Positions 9,499 to 19,579 of a stretch of 64,000 bases of DNA are shown piece by piece; position 1 is the stretch's first letter; each line of letters starts with the position of its first letter. This DNA is from Perlucidibaca aquatica (GTDB taxonomy: Bacteria; Pseudomonadota; Gammaproteobacteria; Pseudomonadales; Moraxellaceae), in the NCBI RefSeq assembly GCF_001676655.1, contig NZ_LZDB01000002.1, positions 124,001 through 188,000 of the forward strand, in the 5' to 3' direction. The notes below the pieces were generated by a model. The model was not told where the DNA came from. It saw only the letters and a list, made by a program, of their open reading frames with translations, and made no database searches. Position numbers and translations under genes: made by a program.

Positions 9499-9933
9499 GT
9501 GTTTGATCGTATTTTGGTGGTGTGTGTGGGCAATATTTGCCGCAGCCCTACCGCGGAGTTCCTGCTAAAAGCACAGTTGCCCAGCAAACACATCAGCTCG
9601 GCAGGTCTCGGTGCCTTGGTGGGCCATGACATGGACGCGAAAGCACGGCGCGCAGCCGAAGCGCAAAGCCTGAGTTGCCCCCCGCATCAAGCGCGCCAGC
9701 TCACCCGTGAGCTCTGTCACGCAGCTGATCTCATTTTAGTCATGGAAAACCGTCATCGCGAAGGCGTGACCCAGCTTTGCCCCGAAGCCCGTGGCAAAGT
9801 CTTTCTATTAGCACAGGGCCTAGTGCCCAGCGATATTGCCGACCCGTACCGCAAAAGCGATGCGGTGTTTGCGCAAACCTATGAACAGTTGCAACAAGCC
9901 TGTGCGGCTTGGGTGCAGCGTTTAACCCGTTAA
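9499..9933 (+). CDS. wzb: Low-molecular-weight protein-tyrosine phosphatase Wzb/Etp
   Basis: Dephosphorylates the tyrosine cluster of its cognate Wzc kinase and so controls polymer assembly. The C-x5-R P-loop is at residues 9-15 (CVGNICRS) and the general-acid loop DPY is at Asp115 (ADPYRKS). Length of 144 residues is normal. The start is GTG at 9499; no ATG is better placed, since the P-loop must lie within ~10 residues of the N-terminus. It is the first gene after the ops element and is followed 17 bp later by wzc. Confidence 0.95.
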   Translation: MFDRILVVCVGNICRSPTAEFLLKAQLPSKHISSAGLGALVGHDMDAKARRAAEAQSLSCPPHQARQLTRELCHAADLILVMENRHREGVTQLCPEARGKVFLLAQGLVPSDIADPYRKSDAVFAQTYEQLQQACAAWVQRLTR

Positions 9934-9950
9934 GTTTTCGATAAAAGCAG

Positions 9951-12203
9951 GTGACCCCCTTGGTTAATTCCCAAACGCCCGTCGCGCAAGCGCCGCAATT
10001 GCCTCGCTATAGCCAGAATGACGATGAAATTGACCTGCGTGCCTTGGTGGCCAATGTGTTGGGCGCACGCAAGCTCATTGGCGGTGTTACCGCCGCTGCG
10101 TTTGCTCTTGGCTGTTTCTATGCCTGGGTGGCCACCCCGATTTACCAAGTGGATGCCAGTGTTCAGGTTGAAGACAGTAAAGGCAGCGCTTTAGGCGGTG
10201 CAGTGAAAGACTTGGAAGGTCTGTTCGATACCAAATCGCAAGCTACCACCGAAATTGAATTGCTGCGTTCACGTATGGTGCTGGGCCGAACGGTAGACAT
10301 GCTGGGGCTAGACATTGTCGCCGAGCCCGAGTACTTCCCACTGATTGGACGCGCCGTGGCACGCCGCCACCAAGGCCTGCAGCCGGCTAACGCGTGGCTG
10401 GGGTTGGGTGGCTGGGCTTGGGGGGGGGAAAGCCTGAAAGTGACACGCCTGTTAGTACCCGAGGCTTGGGAAGGCAAGGCACTCACGGTCATTGCCCAAG
10501 CGGGTGGTCGTTACGACGTGCTAGACCCTCGCGGTGAGCTGTTAGGCCGTGGCCGGGTGGGGGAAGAGTTCCTGCCGGTGTCGGGGCAAGGCCAAGTGGG
10601 CCTGTTCGTACAAGCCTTGGTGGCAAAGCCCGGTGTGCATTTCACCTTGGTGAAGCGCCCACGCTTAAGCACTATTAGTAGCGTGCAGCAACAGTTCTCT
10701 GCCAGTGAAAAGGGTAAACAGTCCGGCATTATTCAGCTCACACTGAAAGGGCCGAATGCAGCGCAGGCGGTGCGAACGCTGAATACCATTGCTAACCAAT
10801 ACGTGCGACAAAATGTGGAGCGTAAGTCGGCCGAGGCGGAGCAAACGCTGAAATACTTAGACCAACAGCTGCCGGAAACCAAACAGCAGTTGGAAGCTGC
10901 CGAAGTGCGCTTTAACGAATACCGTAGCCGTAACGGCACGGTGGATGTGACCAAAGAAAGTGAGCTGTTGTTGCAACAGTCGGTCGCCGCCGAAACCGGT
11001 TTGGTGGAGTTGCAGCAGAAGCGAAAAGAATTGCTGGGTCGATTTACCGCGGAACACCCCAGTGTTAAAGCCTTGGATGCGCAAATTGGCGCCATTCAAG
11101 CGCAACGTAGCAAGTTTGCCGGTGAAGTGGACGGCTTACCGAAAACGCAACAAGAAGTGTTGCGTTTAACCCGCGACCTGCAAGTGAACCAAGAAATTTA
11201 CACCGGCCTGTTGAATAACGCGCAACAGCTGAAAGTGGTGCGCGGTGGCACCGTGGGCAATGTGCGCGTCATCGACTACGCGGAAAAGCCCTTAAAGCCC
11301 GTTGAACCTAAGCGCTCGATGATTGTGGCGTTGTCACTGGTGCTCGGGGTGCTACTCGGTATTGTGCTGTCTGCGTTGAAGCAAGCTTTGCGTCGGGGCA
11401 TTAAAGAAGCCCGTGAGATTGAGTCCAAATTGGGCTTGTCGGTGTTTGCCACCATTCCGCAGTCGGCTATGCAAGACCAATTGGAACGTTCACGCTCCCG
11501 CAGCGACGGCAAGGTGTACCTGTTGGCGCATCACGACGAGCAAGATACCGCCATTGAAAGCTTGCGCTCGCTGCGCACGACGTTGCATTTTGCTTCCTTA
11601 GATGCACGCAACAATGTGTTGCTGATCGCCGGCCCGGCACCGGGTGTGGGTAAATCGTTTGTGTCAGCGAACTTGGCTGCGGTGTTGAATAAAGGCGGTG
11701 AGCGCGTGCTACTCATTGATGCCGACTTACGTCGTGGCCATTTAAACGAGTATTTTGGCCGTCCCCGTGGCACTGGCTTGAGTGATTACATAGCCGGAAA
11801 AGCCACCGTAGATGCCGTCATACAGTCCACAGGATTGACTGACTTTGACTTTATTGCCACCGGCAGCATTCCACCCAACCCCTCCGAATTGCTGCTGCAT
11901 CCGAATTTCGAGCGACTGCTGCTCGACATGAGCAGCCGCTATGACCGTGTAATTGTGGATGCGCCACCCGTGATGGCGGTGACCGATGCCGCAATTATCG
12001 GGCGACATGTGGGAACTGTTCTAATGACGGTGCGCTATGCACAAACCCCATTGGCCGAATTGGAAGGCGCGAGTCGCCGCCTGCAACAAGCGGGCGTGAC
12101 CGTTAATGGGGTCTTGCTGAATGGTATCGACACCTTTGCGGGTTATGGGTATGGCTACGGCTATCAATACACCTACGCGTACCGATCGAAAAATTCAGAT
12201 TAA
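9951..12203 (+). CDS. wzc: Tyrosine-protein kinase / chain-length regulator Wzc
   Basis: Inner-membrane bacterial tyrosine autokinase that, with Wza, drives high-molecular-weight polysaccharide assembly. It has an N-terminal Wzz domain with TM helix near residues 42-62, a periplasmic coiled-coil region (~residues 275-410), a second TM helix ([17 protein letters not shown]) and a cytosolic BY-kinase domain: Walker [10 protein letters not shown] at 561-569, Walker A' [11 protein letters not shown], Walker B RVIVDAPP. The C-terminus carries a cluster of seven tyrosines alternating with G/Q/T/A (within ~15 residues), the autophosphorylation tail and Wzb substrate. The start is GTG at 9951. All expected motifs are intact. 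Confidence 0.96.
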   Translation: MTPLVNSQTPVAQAPQLPRYSQNDDEIDLRALVANVLGARKLIGGVTAAAFALGCFYAWVATPIYQVDASVQVEDSKGSALGGAVKDLEGLFDTKSQATTEIELLRSRMVLGRTVDMLGLDIVAEPEYFPLIGRAVARRHQGLQPANAWLGLGGWAWGGESLKVTRLLVPEAWEGKALTVIAQAGGRYDVLDPRGELLGRGRVGEEFLPVSGQGQVGLFVQALVAKPGVHFTLVKRPRLSTISSVQQQFSASEKGKQSGIIQLTLKGPNAAQAVRTLNTIANQYVRQNVERKSAEAEQTLKYLDQQLPETKQQLEAAEVRFNEYRSRNGTVDVTKESELLLQQSVAAETGLVELQQKRKELLGRFTAEHPSVKALDAQIGAIQAQRSKFAGEVDGLPKTQQEVLRLTRDLQVNQEIYTGLLNNAQQLKVVRGGTVGNVRVIDYAEKPLKPVEPKRSMIVALSLVLGVLLGIVLSALKQALRRGIKEAREIESKLGLSVFATIPQSAMQDQLERSRSRSDGKVYLLAHHDEQDTAIESLRSLRTTLHFASLDARNNVLLIAGPAPGVGKSFVSANLAAVLNKGGERVLLIDADLRRGHLNEYFGRPRGTGLSDYIAGKATVDAVIQSTGLTDFDFIATGSIPPNPSELLLHPNFERLLLDMSSRYDRVIVDAPPVMAVTDAAIIGRHVGTVLMTVRYAQTPLAELEGASRRLQQAGVTVNGVLLNGIDTFAGYGYGYGYQYTYAYRSKNSD

Positions 12204-12217
12204 ACAAGGATTGTGAG

Positions 12218-13336
12218 ATGACAAAGAAAGCATTAATCACCGGCATTACTGGCCAGGATGGCTCCTATCTGGCCGAATTTCTGCTGGAAAAAGGTTATGA
12301 AGTTCACGGCATTAAGCGCCGTGCGTCATCGTTCAACACCGAGCGCATTGACCATATTTACCAGGATCCGCACACGCCGAACCCCAAGCTTAAGCTGCAC
12401 TATGGCGACCTGACCGACACATCAAACCTGATCCGTATTTTGAAAGAAGTGGAGCCGGACGAGGTCTACAACCTCGGCGCGCAGTCGCATGTGGCGGTGA
12501 GTTTTGAATCGCCGGAGTACACGGCCGATGTGGACGCCATGGGCACGCTGCGCCTGCTCGAAGGCATCCGCTTCCTGGGTCTGGAAAAGAAAACCCGTTT
12601 CTACCAGGCTTCAACCTCTGAGCTATACGGTCTGGTGCAAGAGATTCCGCAAAAGGAAACAACGCCGTTCTACCCGCGCAGCCCGTATGCCGTGGCCAAG
12701 ATGTATGCCTACTGGATCACGGTGAACTACCGCGAGGCCTATGGCATGTATGCCTGCAACGGCATTTTGTTCAATCACGAATCACCGCGTCGTGGCGAAA
12801 CTTTCGTGACACGCAAGGTCACGCGTGGCTTGGCCAACATCGCGCAAGGGCTGGAGCAGTGCCTGTTCATGGGCAACATGGACTCACTGCGTGACTGGGG
12901 TCATGCCAAAGACTATGTGCGAATGCAGTGGATGATGCTGCAGCAAGATGTGCCAGACGACTTCGTGATTGCCACGGGCGTGCAGGTCACGGTGCGTGAG
13001 TTTATCCGCCGTGCCGCGCTGGAGCTGGGTGTGACGCTGCGCTTTGAAGGCGCTGGTGTGGATGAAATCGCGGTTGTCGAAGCCATTAGTGGCAGCAAGG
13101 CCTCGGCGCTTAAGGTAGGCGATGTCATCGTGAAGGTAGACCCGCGCTACTTCCGTCCAGCCGAAGTGGAAACGTTGCTGGGTGATCCGACCAAAGCCAA
13201 AGAGAAACTGGGCTGGGTGCCGGAAATCACGCTAGACGAGCTGATCGAGGAAATGATTGCACATGATTTGAATAAAGCGAAACAATACGGGTTACTTAAG
13301 AGCATGGGCTACAATGTTCCGATAGTGTGCGAGTAA
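12218..13336 (+). CDS. gmd: GDP-mannose 4,6-dehydratase, copy 1
   Basis: NADP-dependent extended SDR that converts GDP-D-mannose to GDP-4-keto-6-deoxymannose, precursor of GDP-L-fucose and related sugars. Dinucleotide motif [13 protein letters not shown] starts at residue 8, the catalytic triad lies in STSELYG and Y157-x3-K161 (SPYAVAK). AAGGA upstream sits about 7 bp before the ATG. The protein differs from the copy at 28560 by one residue (Met instead of Ile in DA-M-GT) until residue ~345, after which the last ~25 residues diverge completely. No fcl follows it; the neighbour is an AT-rich wzx gene. The other copy keeps the gmd-fcl order. Confidence 0.96.
   Translation: MTKKALITGITGQDGSYLAEFLLEKGYEVHGIKRRASSFNTERIDHIYQDPHTPNPKLKLHYGDLTDTSNLIRILKEVEPDEVYNLGAQSHVAVSFESPEYTADVDAMGTLRLLEGIRFLGLEKKTRFYQASTSELYGLVQEIPQKETTPFYPRSPYAVAKMYAYWITVNYREAYGMYACNGILFNHESPRRGETFVTRKVTRGLANIAQGLEQCLFMGNMDSLRDWGHAKDYVRMQWMMLQQDVPDDFVIATGVQVTVREFIRRAALELGVTLRFEGAGVDEIAVVEAISGSKASALKVGDVIVKVDPRYFRPAEVETLLGDPTKAKEKLGWVPEITLDELIEEMIAHDLNKAKQYGLLKSMGYNVPIVCE
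12224..13254 (+). repeat. Long direct repeat, left copy (gmd)
   Basis: Positions 12224-13254 match 28563-29593 with only scattered, mostly synonymous substitutions and no indels, so the offset is a constant 16339 bp. Both copies are in the same orientation. Similarity drops sharply after ~13254, inside the C-terminal coding end. Confidence 0.9.
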
Positions 13337-13361
13337 TACGGTTGGTTGAAAAGGCAGACTG

Positions 13362-14687
13362 ATGAAGTTTATATTTCCTTCTCGCATAAAAAAGATTTTT
13401 TTTGCAGTATTTCTTGGCAAAGGACTTATGGCAGGGCGCCAACTCCTACTAGTTCCAGTATTTTTGAGTGCTTGGGGTGTTGATTATTACGGAAAGTGGT
13501 TGGTCTTGAGCGCTCTGCCAACTTTTCTGAGTATGTCGAATCTGGGTGTAGGAACCTCAGCAAATATAGCAATAGCAATTGAGGCCAGTGCACAGCGCAA
13601 AGATAATGCAGAGCGAATTTTCTTAACATCGCAGTGGATGATTCTGGCAGTTGCTTTTCTGACAATATTATTCCTGTTGATTTTCATGCAACTCACCGGC
13701 TGGGGAGATGAAGAAAATCAACTTGAGCATGCCCGTTTAATTTTAATATTTCTCTTGGTAGGTGTTTTTGTGCAGATGCTGGCATCACCAATTTTTGGAT
13801 GGTGGACAAGCATCGGAAAGCCCGAAATAAGTTATCGCATGCTGAACACACTCTCTATTGCAAGCATCGCTATCAGCATATTTATTCCCAGTGTGGGAGG
13901 TAGTGCGCTAGATTTATCAATAGGGATGTTGATATGCAATATAGTATGGCTGGCGTATGTAAACGTGAGGACATATCGAGCACTGGAGTGGAGTCTGAAA
14001 GTATACTCACGTCAGTTATTCGACTTCTCGCTGTCAAAAAAACTCTTGCAGACAGGACTAGGACATCAGCTCACACCACTTTGGCAAGGGGTCTTTTTTC
14101 AGGGCTCTATCATAATGGCTGGTAGCATGCTCGGACCTTCTGGTGCTGCACTCTGGGGTACTCTCAGAATAGTGATAAGAAGTGGCAATCAGGTTTTGGA
14201 GCTGGTCAGTCAGACTTTGTGGACGGAGTTTCAAGCTTTATACGCAAGGAAAGATGTAGCTGCATTAAGGCGGATGCACAGGCTTGGACTATTGATTTCA
14301 TTGGCGTTGTCGTCATTAGTAGCTCTTTTTCTGGCAACTTGCGGGCCGTTTCTGTTTGATTTTTGGACCGGAGGGAAGTTTGTCGTCGATAATACTTCAT
14401 GGTTTGCTCTGATTTGCTCACTGATTCCCTTTTCACTATGGTGGCTCAGTAGCGAAATGCTTAGAGCAGTTAATCGACCATGGCTTATTAACGCTTGGGC
14501 GCTAGCGTTTAGTTTAGTTTTCCTGATATTGATCCAACTGCTTAAAGTTAAGGGTATAGCAGCATTTTCAATATCTTCCTTAATTTTTGATTTATTAATG
14601 ATGGCAGTGATAATTCCGACTGTGCACAAATTCTTACGAGAGTTGGAGCGTAATGAAGATGGAAAATCGCTAGGAGAAAAGCAATGA
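13362..14687 (+). CDS. wzx: Wzx-like polysaccharide flippase
   Basis: 441-residue polytopic membrane protein with about 12 hydrophobic segments, typical of MATE-like polysaccharide transporters that flip undecaprenyl-linked repeat units to the periplasm. The opening FLGKGLMAGRQLLLVPVFL and WGVDYYGKWLVLSALPTFLS resemble the first two helices of the family, and no competing function fits. It is strongly AT-rich compared with gmd upstream, marking the left edge of the variable cassette. The next gene starts inside its stop codon (ATGA). The exact repeat unit it transports cannot be told from sequence. Confidence 0.85.
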   Translation: MKFIFPSRIKKIFFAVFLGKGLMAGRQLLLVPVFLSAWGVDYYGKWLVLSALPTFLSMSNLGVGTSANIAIAIEASAQRKDNAERIFLTSQWMILAVAFLTILFLLIFMQLTGWGDEENQLEHARLILIFLLVGVFVQMLASPIFGWWTSIGKPEISYRMLNTLSIASIAISIFIPSVGGSALDLSIGMLICNIVWLAYVNVRTYRALEWSLKVYSRQLFDFSLSKKLLQTGLGHQLTPLWQGVFFQGSIIMAGSMLGPSGAALWGTLRIVIRSGNQVLELVSQTLWTEFQALYARKDVAALRRMHRLGLLISLALSSLVALFLATCGPFLFDFWTGGKFVVDNTSWFALICSLIPFSLWWLSSEMLRAVNRPWLINAWALAFSLVFLILIQLLKVKGIAAFSISSLIFDLLMMAVIIPTVHKFLRELERNEDGKSLGEKQ

Positions 14688-15253
14688 ATGATTCCTTAGT
14701 CTCTCATCACAAGCGATCGCAAGAAGCTTTAGCTAAGATGTGCTACCCAGCTTTTAAGTTACTCCTATTGTTAGGGAGGTTTGCCAAAAAAAAATTGAAG
14801 TTTGAAGGAGTTTTTTTTGCAGTGAGAAGAGCCTATTGGCGCGCCATAATAAATCAGCTTGGTGCCTATAGTGATATTAGCCCTAATGTAGTAGTAAAGA
14901 ATCCACAAGGTTTGAGTGTCGGCATTAGGTCATGCATTGGCTCGGGTTCATTTGTTGATGCAGCTGGCGGAGTGAAGATAGGTGATTATGTAATGATCTC
15001 ACATATGGTATCAATTAACTCGATAACGCACCCTATCGAGCCGCCATATCATGCTGTAGTAAAGGCTGAAACAAAAATAAATGATTATGTATGGATTGGT
15101 GCTGGTTCTATTATTTTAGAGGGTTGTGAGATAGGTGAGGGAGCAATTGTTGCTGCTGGCTCCGTAGTAAGGCAGTCAGTAGCTCCCTGGACTATTGTGG
15201 CAGGTATTCCAGCTCGTCATATTAAGAGCCTAAAGAAGCCAAATCTTGAGTAA
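14684..15253 (+). CDS. Left-handed beta-helix acyltransferase (WcaF/maltose acetyltransferase-like)
   Basis: 189 residues with hexapeptide repeats typical of O-acetyltransferases (e.g. IGDYVMISHMVSINS, VWIGAGSIILEGCEIGEGAIVAAGSVV) and the C-terminal AGIPARHI signature of the family. Likely acetyl-CoA-dependent acetylation of a sugar in the repeat unit. The N-terminal 60 residues are basic and hydrophobic. Start overlaps the wzx stop by 4 bp. Low GC like wzx. The acceptor sugar is unknown. Confidence 0.85.
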   Translation: MNDSLVSHHKRSQEALAKMCYPAFKLLLLLGRFAKKKLKFEGVFFAVRRAYWRAIINQLGAYSDISPNVVVKNPQGLSVGIRSCIGSGSFVDAAGGVKIGDYVMISHMVSINSITHPIEPPYHAVVKAETKINDYVWIGAGSIILEGCEIGEGAIVAAGSVVRQSVAPWTIVAGIPARHIKSLKKPNLE

Positions 15254-15322
15254 TGATGTTCATTTAGAAGTTGTGCATCATATTTCTATATTATAAAAAT
15301 CCTAGACTAGGGGAACAAAAGC

Positions 15323-16594
15323 GTGCGTCAGGCTAAATTGAAAGCAATTGTGTCTAACGGCAGTTACAAGTTTCATTTGGCACCTTTGGCATCAGAGCTT
15401 TCAAAGCGCGATCATTTGGCTGCCTTCTTGACGGCAGGCTATCCAGGCGCTGCTATCAGAAAATTTGCTTATTTTTTTTCTGGTAATGCTAGTCTGCAGC
15501 GTCTTGTTGATCGCGCTGAGGATATTCCTGACTCTCAAGTACATGCGCTCGGCGTACTGGAGCTGCTTTTCAAGTCGGCAGATATTCTGATTCGAAAGCA
15601 TTCAATTACTTTGCAACAACATATTCATTGCTTTGCTTTCAGGTTATATGCAGCTAGTGCTGGGTATTTCCTTAAAAGAACGCCAACTGATATTTACCAT
15701 TATAGAAACTGTTATGGAGGCAGTTCAGTATTTTTGGCGCAAAAACTAGGTATAGCTACTATCTGTGACCATTCGATTGCTAACCCCAGATTAATCGGCT
15801 GGCTGATCGATCATCGGGGTCAGTTTCCAGATTTATCACAATATGCAGCTCTACGAGAGCAGATGCTCCCTCTTTATCGCGCTATGGAAGATGATCTGCA
15901 GCATGGCGATACGATTCTTGTAAATTCAGATTTTGTTCGAGAGAGCTTAGTCCGGTATGGCTATCCTCCAGAGAGAGTCAAGGTGGTCTATTTGGGTGTG
16001 GATGATGCTTTCATATCAGCATTGGATAGTGCATGCGAAAAAAAAGTTAATGATTCAACCCGTTTGCTTTTTGCAGGTGGCTGGCAGTTTCGTAAAGGTA
16101 TAATGGATTTAATCGAAGCATTAAGTGACTTAGATCGACCGTGGTCTCTAGAAATTGCTGGAGGTGCTGATCCAGAGGTGCTATTAGATAAGCGCATGCA
16201 GAGTTTTATGGCGGATGAACGTGTAACTTGGTATGGGACTATTCCAAGGCAAGATTTATCAGCTTTGATGGCTAGAAACAAGATATTTATTTTTCCAAGT
16301 TATTGTGAAGGATCGGCGCGAGTAATCTTCGAAGCTATGGCTGCAGGTATGTTTATTATTACAACTGAGAACGCTGGTTCAATTGTGAAGAATGGTGTTA
16401 ATGGCATAATTGTACCTCCAGGTGATATAAAAGCACTAATGGTTGCAATTGTAAGTGCTTTTGAAAATGAAGCATGGGTTGATAGTGTTGGGAAAGGCAA
16501 TGCAGATTTAGTTCGTGAAAAGTACTTGCAGCGAGATTATGCGGACCGCGTGCTATTAGTATATAATGATATCCTAGGAATAAGTCTAAATTAA
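15323..16594 (+). CDS. Glycosyltransferase family 4
   Basis: 423-residue GT-B fold glycosyltransferase. The C-terminal GT4 (Glycos_transf_1) domain shows LLFAGGWQFRKG, then the E-x7-E motif in EGSARVIFEAMAAG, followed by NGIIVPPGD. The start is GTG at 15323 preceded by AGGGGA; an upstream in-frame ATG is absent. Probably adds one sugar of the repeat unit on the cytosolic face of the membrane. Donor and acceptor cannot be assigned. A 512-bp gap follows, so the next gene may have separate transcription or rely on RfaH read-through. Confidence 0.88.
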   Translation: MRQAKLKAIVSNGSYKFHLAPLASELSKRDHLAAFLTAGYPGAAIRKFAYFFSGNASLQRLVDRAEDIPDSQVHALGVLELLFKSADILIRKHSITLQQHIHCFAFRLYAASAGYFLKRTPTDIYHYRNCYGGSSVFLAQKLGIATICDHSIANPRLIGWLIDHRGQFPDLSQYAALREQMLPLYRAMEDDLQHGDTILVNSDFVRESLVRYGYPPERVKVVYLGVDDAFISALDSACEKKVNDSTRLLFAGGWQFRKGIMDLIEALSDLDRPWSLEIAGGADPEVLLDKRMQSFMADERVTWYGTIPRQDLSALMARNKIFIFPSYCEGSARVIFEAMAAGMFIITTENAGSIVKNGVNGIIVPPGDIKALMVAIVSAFENEAWVDSVGKGNADLVREKYLQRDYADRVLLVYNDILGISLN

Positions 16595-17107
16595 TTATAT
16601 TTTTAAAAAAAATCCTAGTTGTAATTTTCGATATTAATTTATGTGGCGCAGTTTGGGCATCAATAATTTTCCCTGTTTTTTATTGGGAAAATAATATTAT
16701 TATGTGTCGATAATAATAATTGTGCGGCTAAATTAATGATAATTTACTAGTCTCTCCACTATCGAAGTAAAATGCTCACTCAAAGTTGATGAAAAACTAA
16801 CCAATTCTTTAGTAGTATTCCAACATGAAGCTTTCGATATAAATTGAGTCGATCGAGTTTTAATTAATTTTATTGCAAAGATAGTTTTAGTATCGAGGCT
16901 CGTGATTAGGCCTAACCTTCAAGCCGGCAACAATGACGAATTATATGAAATAACTGCAATGGAGCTATTTATAGAAATTGATTTGCTTAAAAATAATAGA
17001 GTCGCGATTAATGCACGATTAAAGTTATTCTATAGTAATGTTTATTTATGCAAGAAATTTTTATTATGTATCGATTGAGTGCCAATTTAAATTTGGCGTG
17101 GATATAA
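16595..17107 (+). other. AT-rich intergenic gap, no confident gene
   Basis: About 510 bp of very AT-rich DNA between a glycosyltransferase and wzy. One frame stays open for 76 codons (16848-17078) but lacks an ATG near its start; a GTG at 16902 would give 58 residues with no recognised family. An 8-bp hairpin (16666-16673 with 16685-16692) is present without a clear U-tract. Could be a remnant of a lost cassette gene. Confidence 0.5.
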
Positions 17108-18436
17108 TTGGTGAGTAGCTTGACGGCAGGGTTAAATGCATCGTTCTATTACGATAGAATGGATAGAAATTTTTCGAGAGCTGGTGATTTTTTAGTTTTA
17201 TTGCTACCGTCTTTGGGGCTTTTGAAATTTTCATTAATTGGCGAGCTTTTTTTTAATGAAGTTCTACTTGTTTTATTATTACCATTTATGGCTTCCTCGG
17301 CATTGGCTTCTATAAAAATAAGACGGATATTTATTATATTAATTATGGCATTACTCTGGTTGATGTCGCAGATCGTAACTGATATTTACAGAGGGACTGT
17401 AACAGAAGATTTTCTTCGAGGATGGTCAAAAATTATTTTTTTTATGGCTAGTCTTATCAGTTTAGCTGTTTTAATTAGTACTCCAAAAAGAGTATTTCTC
17501 TGGTTTGCAGGCTGTATTGTGCCTTTATTTTTTAGATCTATTGGAGCCTTTTCTGGTGATTTTTTCACGGTTTGGAAGTTTGGAACTGGTGCTGCTATTT
17601 TGTCTCTGATATCGTTGCCGTGGATTTATATGTTTTTTAAAGATCAATATGATAAAAAATCGTTATTTGTAATTGCTGGTTTTTATTTTTTTATTGGGAT
17701 TCTGTCGTTTTTTTTTAATTCTAGATCTTTTGCAGGCTTAAGTATATTGACTGGATTAATAATATTAATTTTCTCAAGATATAAGTGGAAAACGCTAGGT
17801 ACTCGTTCAATTATTTTAGGCTCAATATTGATTGCATTTGTAGGATTAGTAATATTGCAGATATATTCTGTAGGGTCATCAGAGGGGATTTTCGGTGAAG
17901 TTGCAAAGCAAAAATATGAGATGCAAAAATCCAGTAATAACCAAGGATTGATTGGCCTTGTTGTTGGTGGAAGATCGGAGATTCTAGTTAGTACGGAGGC
18001 TATTTTTGATTCCCCTGTGCTAGGTCATGGATCATGGGCTAAAGACTTTAAGTATACTGCTCTTTATCAGGAGCTATTGTGGGAGAAAACATTAATTAAT
18101 GAAAATTCGCTTAATGCATCAGCTTCAGTTGATGGTCTTATCCCAAGTCACTCTTATTTATTTGGTGCATGGGTTGAGGCTGGGCTTTTAGGTGGGATTT
18201 TTTGGATATATATTTTTCTAATTTCAATATTTCGAGTGCTGCCAGCTATTTTTTTAGTTGGGAATGGCGTTGCGCTTATTGCCTTATTGGCATTGCCGGG
18301 TTGGATTTGGAATATATTTTTTTCACCATTCGGCGCTAACGTACGTGTTGATGCTGCTGCTGTCATAGTTATATTTTCTGTAGTTATGATTTCAGGCGAT
18401 AGAATTCGAACAAATAATAGGCTAAATGTACAATGA
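17108..18436 (+). CDS. wzy: Wzy-like O-antigen/exopolysaccharide polymerase
   Basis: 442-residue very hydrophobic protein with about 10-11 predicted TM helices and a large loop around residues 260-350, the topology of Wzy polymerases, which join lipid-linked repeat units in the periplasm. Wzy proteins share little sequence, so assignment rests on topology, codon bias and position beside wzx and glycosyltransferases. It is the most AT-rich gene of the window. The longest frame opens at TTG 17108; GTG 17111 or ATG 17159 (giving 425 residues) are alternatives, and no ribosome binding site decides. Its stop overlaps the next start (ATGA). Confidence 0.75.
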   Translation: MVSSLTAGLNASFYYDRMDRNFSRAGDFLVLLLPSLGLLKFSLIGELFFNEVLLVLLLPFMASSALASIKIRRIFIILIMALLWLMSQIVTDIYRGTVTEDFLRGWSKIIFFMASLISLAVLISTPKRVFLWFAGCIVPLFFRSIGAFSGDFFTVWKFGTGAAILSLISLPWIYMFFKDQYDKKSLFVIAGFYFFIGILSFFFNSRSFAGLSILTGLIILIFSRYKWKTLGTRSIILGSILIAFVGLVILQIYSVGSSEGIFGEVAKQKYEMQKSSNNQGLIGLVVGGRSEILVSTEAIFDSPVLGHGSWAKDFKYTALYQELLWEKTLINENSLNASASVDGLIPSHSYLFGAWVEAGLLGGIFWIYIFLISIFRVLPAIFLVGNGVALIALLALPGWIWNIFFSPFGANVRVDAAAVIVIFSVVMISGDRIRTNNRLNVQ

Positions 18437-19212
18437 AAGTCTCTGTTGTAACAATTTCATATAATCAGGCTGAGTATATAGAGAGAGCTTTACGCTCTGT
18501 TATTGAGCAGGAAGGCATTGATCTAGAGTATATTGTAGTTGATCCGGGCTCATGTGACGGAAGTCGAGATATAATTCTTCAATATTCATGCATGATTGAC
18601 CGAATTATTTTAGAAAAAGACAATGGCGCTGCTGATGGACTCAATAAAGGTTTTGCAGTCGCAACAGGTGATATTTTCGCTTTCATTAACTCTGATGATG
18701 AGCTTCTTCCTGGGGCTTTAGCAAAAGTGGTTTTAGAGTTTGAGCGGGATAAAAATCTTAATATTATCTCTGGTTGCGGATATTTTATTGATGAGTCTGA
18801 TAAGTCTTTGAGGCGAATTATCCCGTCTGAATTTACTCCTTGGCTTTATGCTCATGGTGCAGTTACTCTATTTCAACAAGGAACATTTTTTAGACGTGAA
18901 TGTTTTACTCATATTGGCGGATTCAATCCTGAAAATCGCACCTGTTGGGATGGTGAACTTTTCTTAGATATGGTTTTGGCTGGCTTTAAGCCTAAAATAA
19001 TTTATGAGGATTATGCGAATTTCAGAATGCATGGCAGTTCAATAACTGTATCGGGGCGCTTAGAAAAAAGCTATAAAGCTGACATGAGTAGACTTTTTGA
19101 GAAGGCTATGGGAAGAAAGACAGATAGATATTATATATTTACCTGTTATATTGCACGGCTTTTGAAATTGGCATTTCAGCCAAGCTATCTTTGGAATAGT
19201 ATTTTTCGCTGA
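18433..19212 (+). CDS. Glycosyltransferase family 2
   Basis: 259-residue GT-A glycosyltransferase. The N-terminus MKVSVVTISYNQAEYIERAL and the nucleotide-binding region are typical; the metal-binding DxD equivalent is NSDDELLPGAL. The segment NRTCWDGELFLDMVLAG corresponds to the acceptor/catalytic-base region (ED/WDGE). Start overlaps the wzy stop by 4 bp, so the two are coupled. Probably a repeat-unit sugar transferase; specificity unknown. Confidence 0.88.
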   Translation: MKVSVVTISYNQAEYIERALRSVIEQEGIDLEYIVVDPGSCDGSRDIILQYSCMIDRIILEKDNGAADGLNKGFAVATGDIFAFINSDDELLPGALAKVVLEFERDKNLNIISGCGYFIDESDKSLRRIIPSEFTPWLYAHGAVTLFQQGTFFRRECFTHIGGFNPENRTCWDGELFLDMVLAGFKPKIIYEDYANFRMHGSSITVSGRLEKSYKADMSRLFEKAMGRKTDRYYIFTCYIARLLKLAFQPSYLWNSIFR

Positions 19213-19579
19213 AATTACTGTTCTAATTTTTCTATTAATTAATCATAATGTGCTTTTTCCTAAAACTGTCAAGTGCTAGTAGATATCCATTTCTTCCCTT
19301 TTGCACACTGCATCTGAGTTGCACTAAGTTGCTTAGTAGGTCTTCTAGTTGTGACTTGTCTAGAGCTCTGTGTGTTGTTAATTTTATATTTTTTATGGGT
19401 GTGGGACATTTTAGTCAGATCATCTGGTGTCGGCATGGAAAATATGGAAGTCTGTTCAGAAATAAGTGATATGACGGTTGTCTTTTTTTAATTAGTAACG
19501 CTCAATAATCCTTTCGAGAGCCACACTTTAGTAAATTTTTAATTTTCGTCACTGTTAATCATAAAGGCTTCCTTCTGCT
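19213..19579 (+). other. Intergenic gap, no confident gene
   Basis: 367 bp between the GT2 gene and the first WcaF-like acyltransferase. A 73-codon frame (19248-19469) rich in Cys, Ser and Phe is open but has no recognisable domain, no good ribosome binding site and no conserved context; it is probably fortuitous. No promoter or terminator is clear. Confidence 0.5.

Noticed and set aside
19248-19469. 73-residue Cys/Ser-rich frame between GT2 and WcaF-like genes
   Set aside because: No ribosome binding site, no family, and placed in AT-rich spacer DNA.
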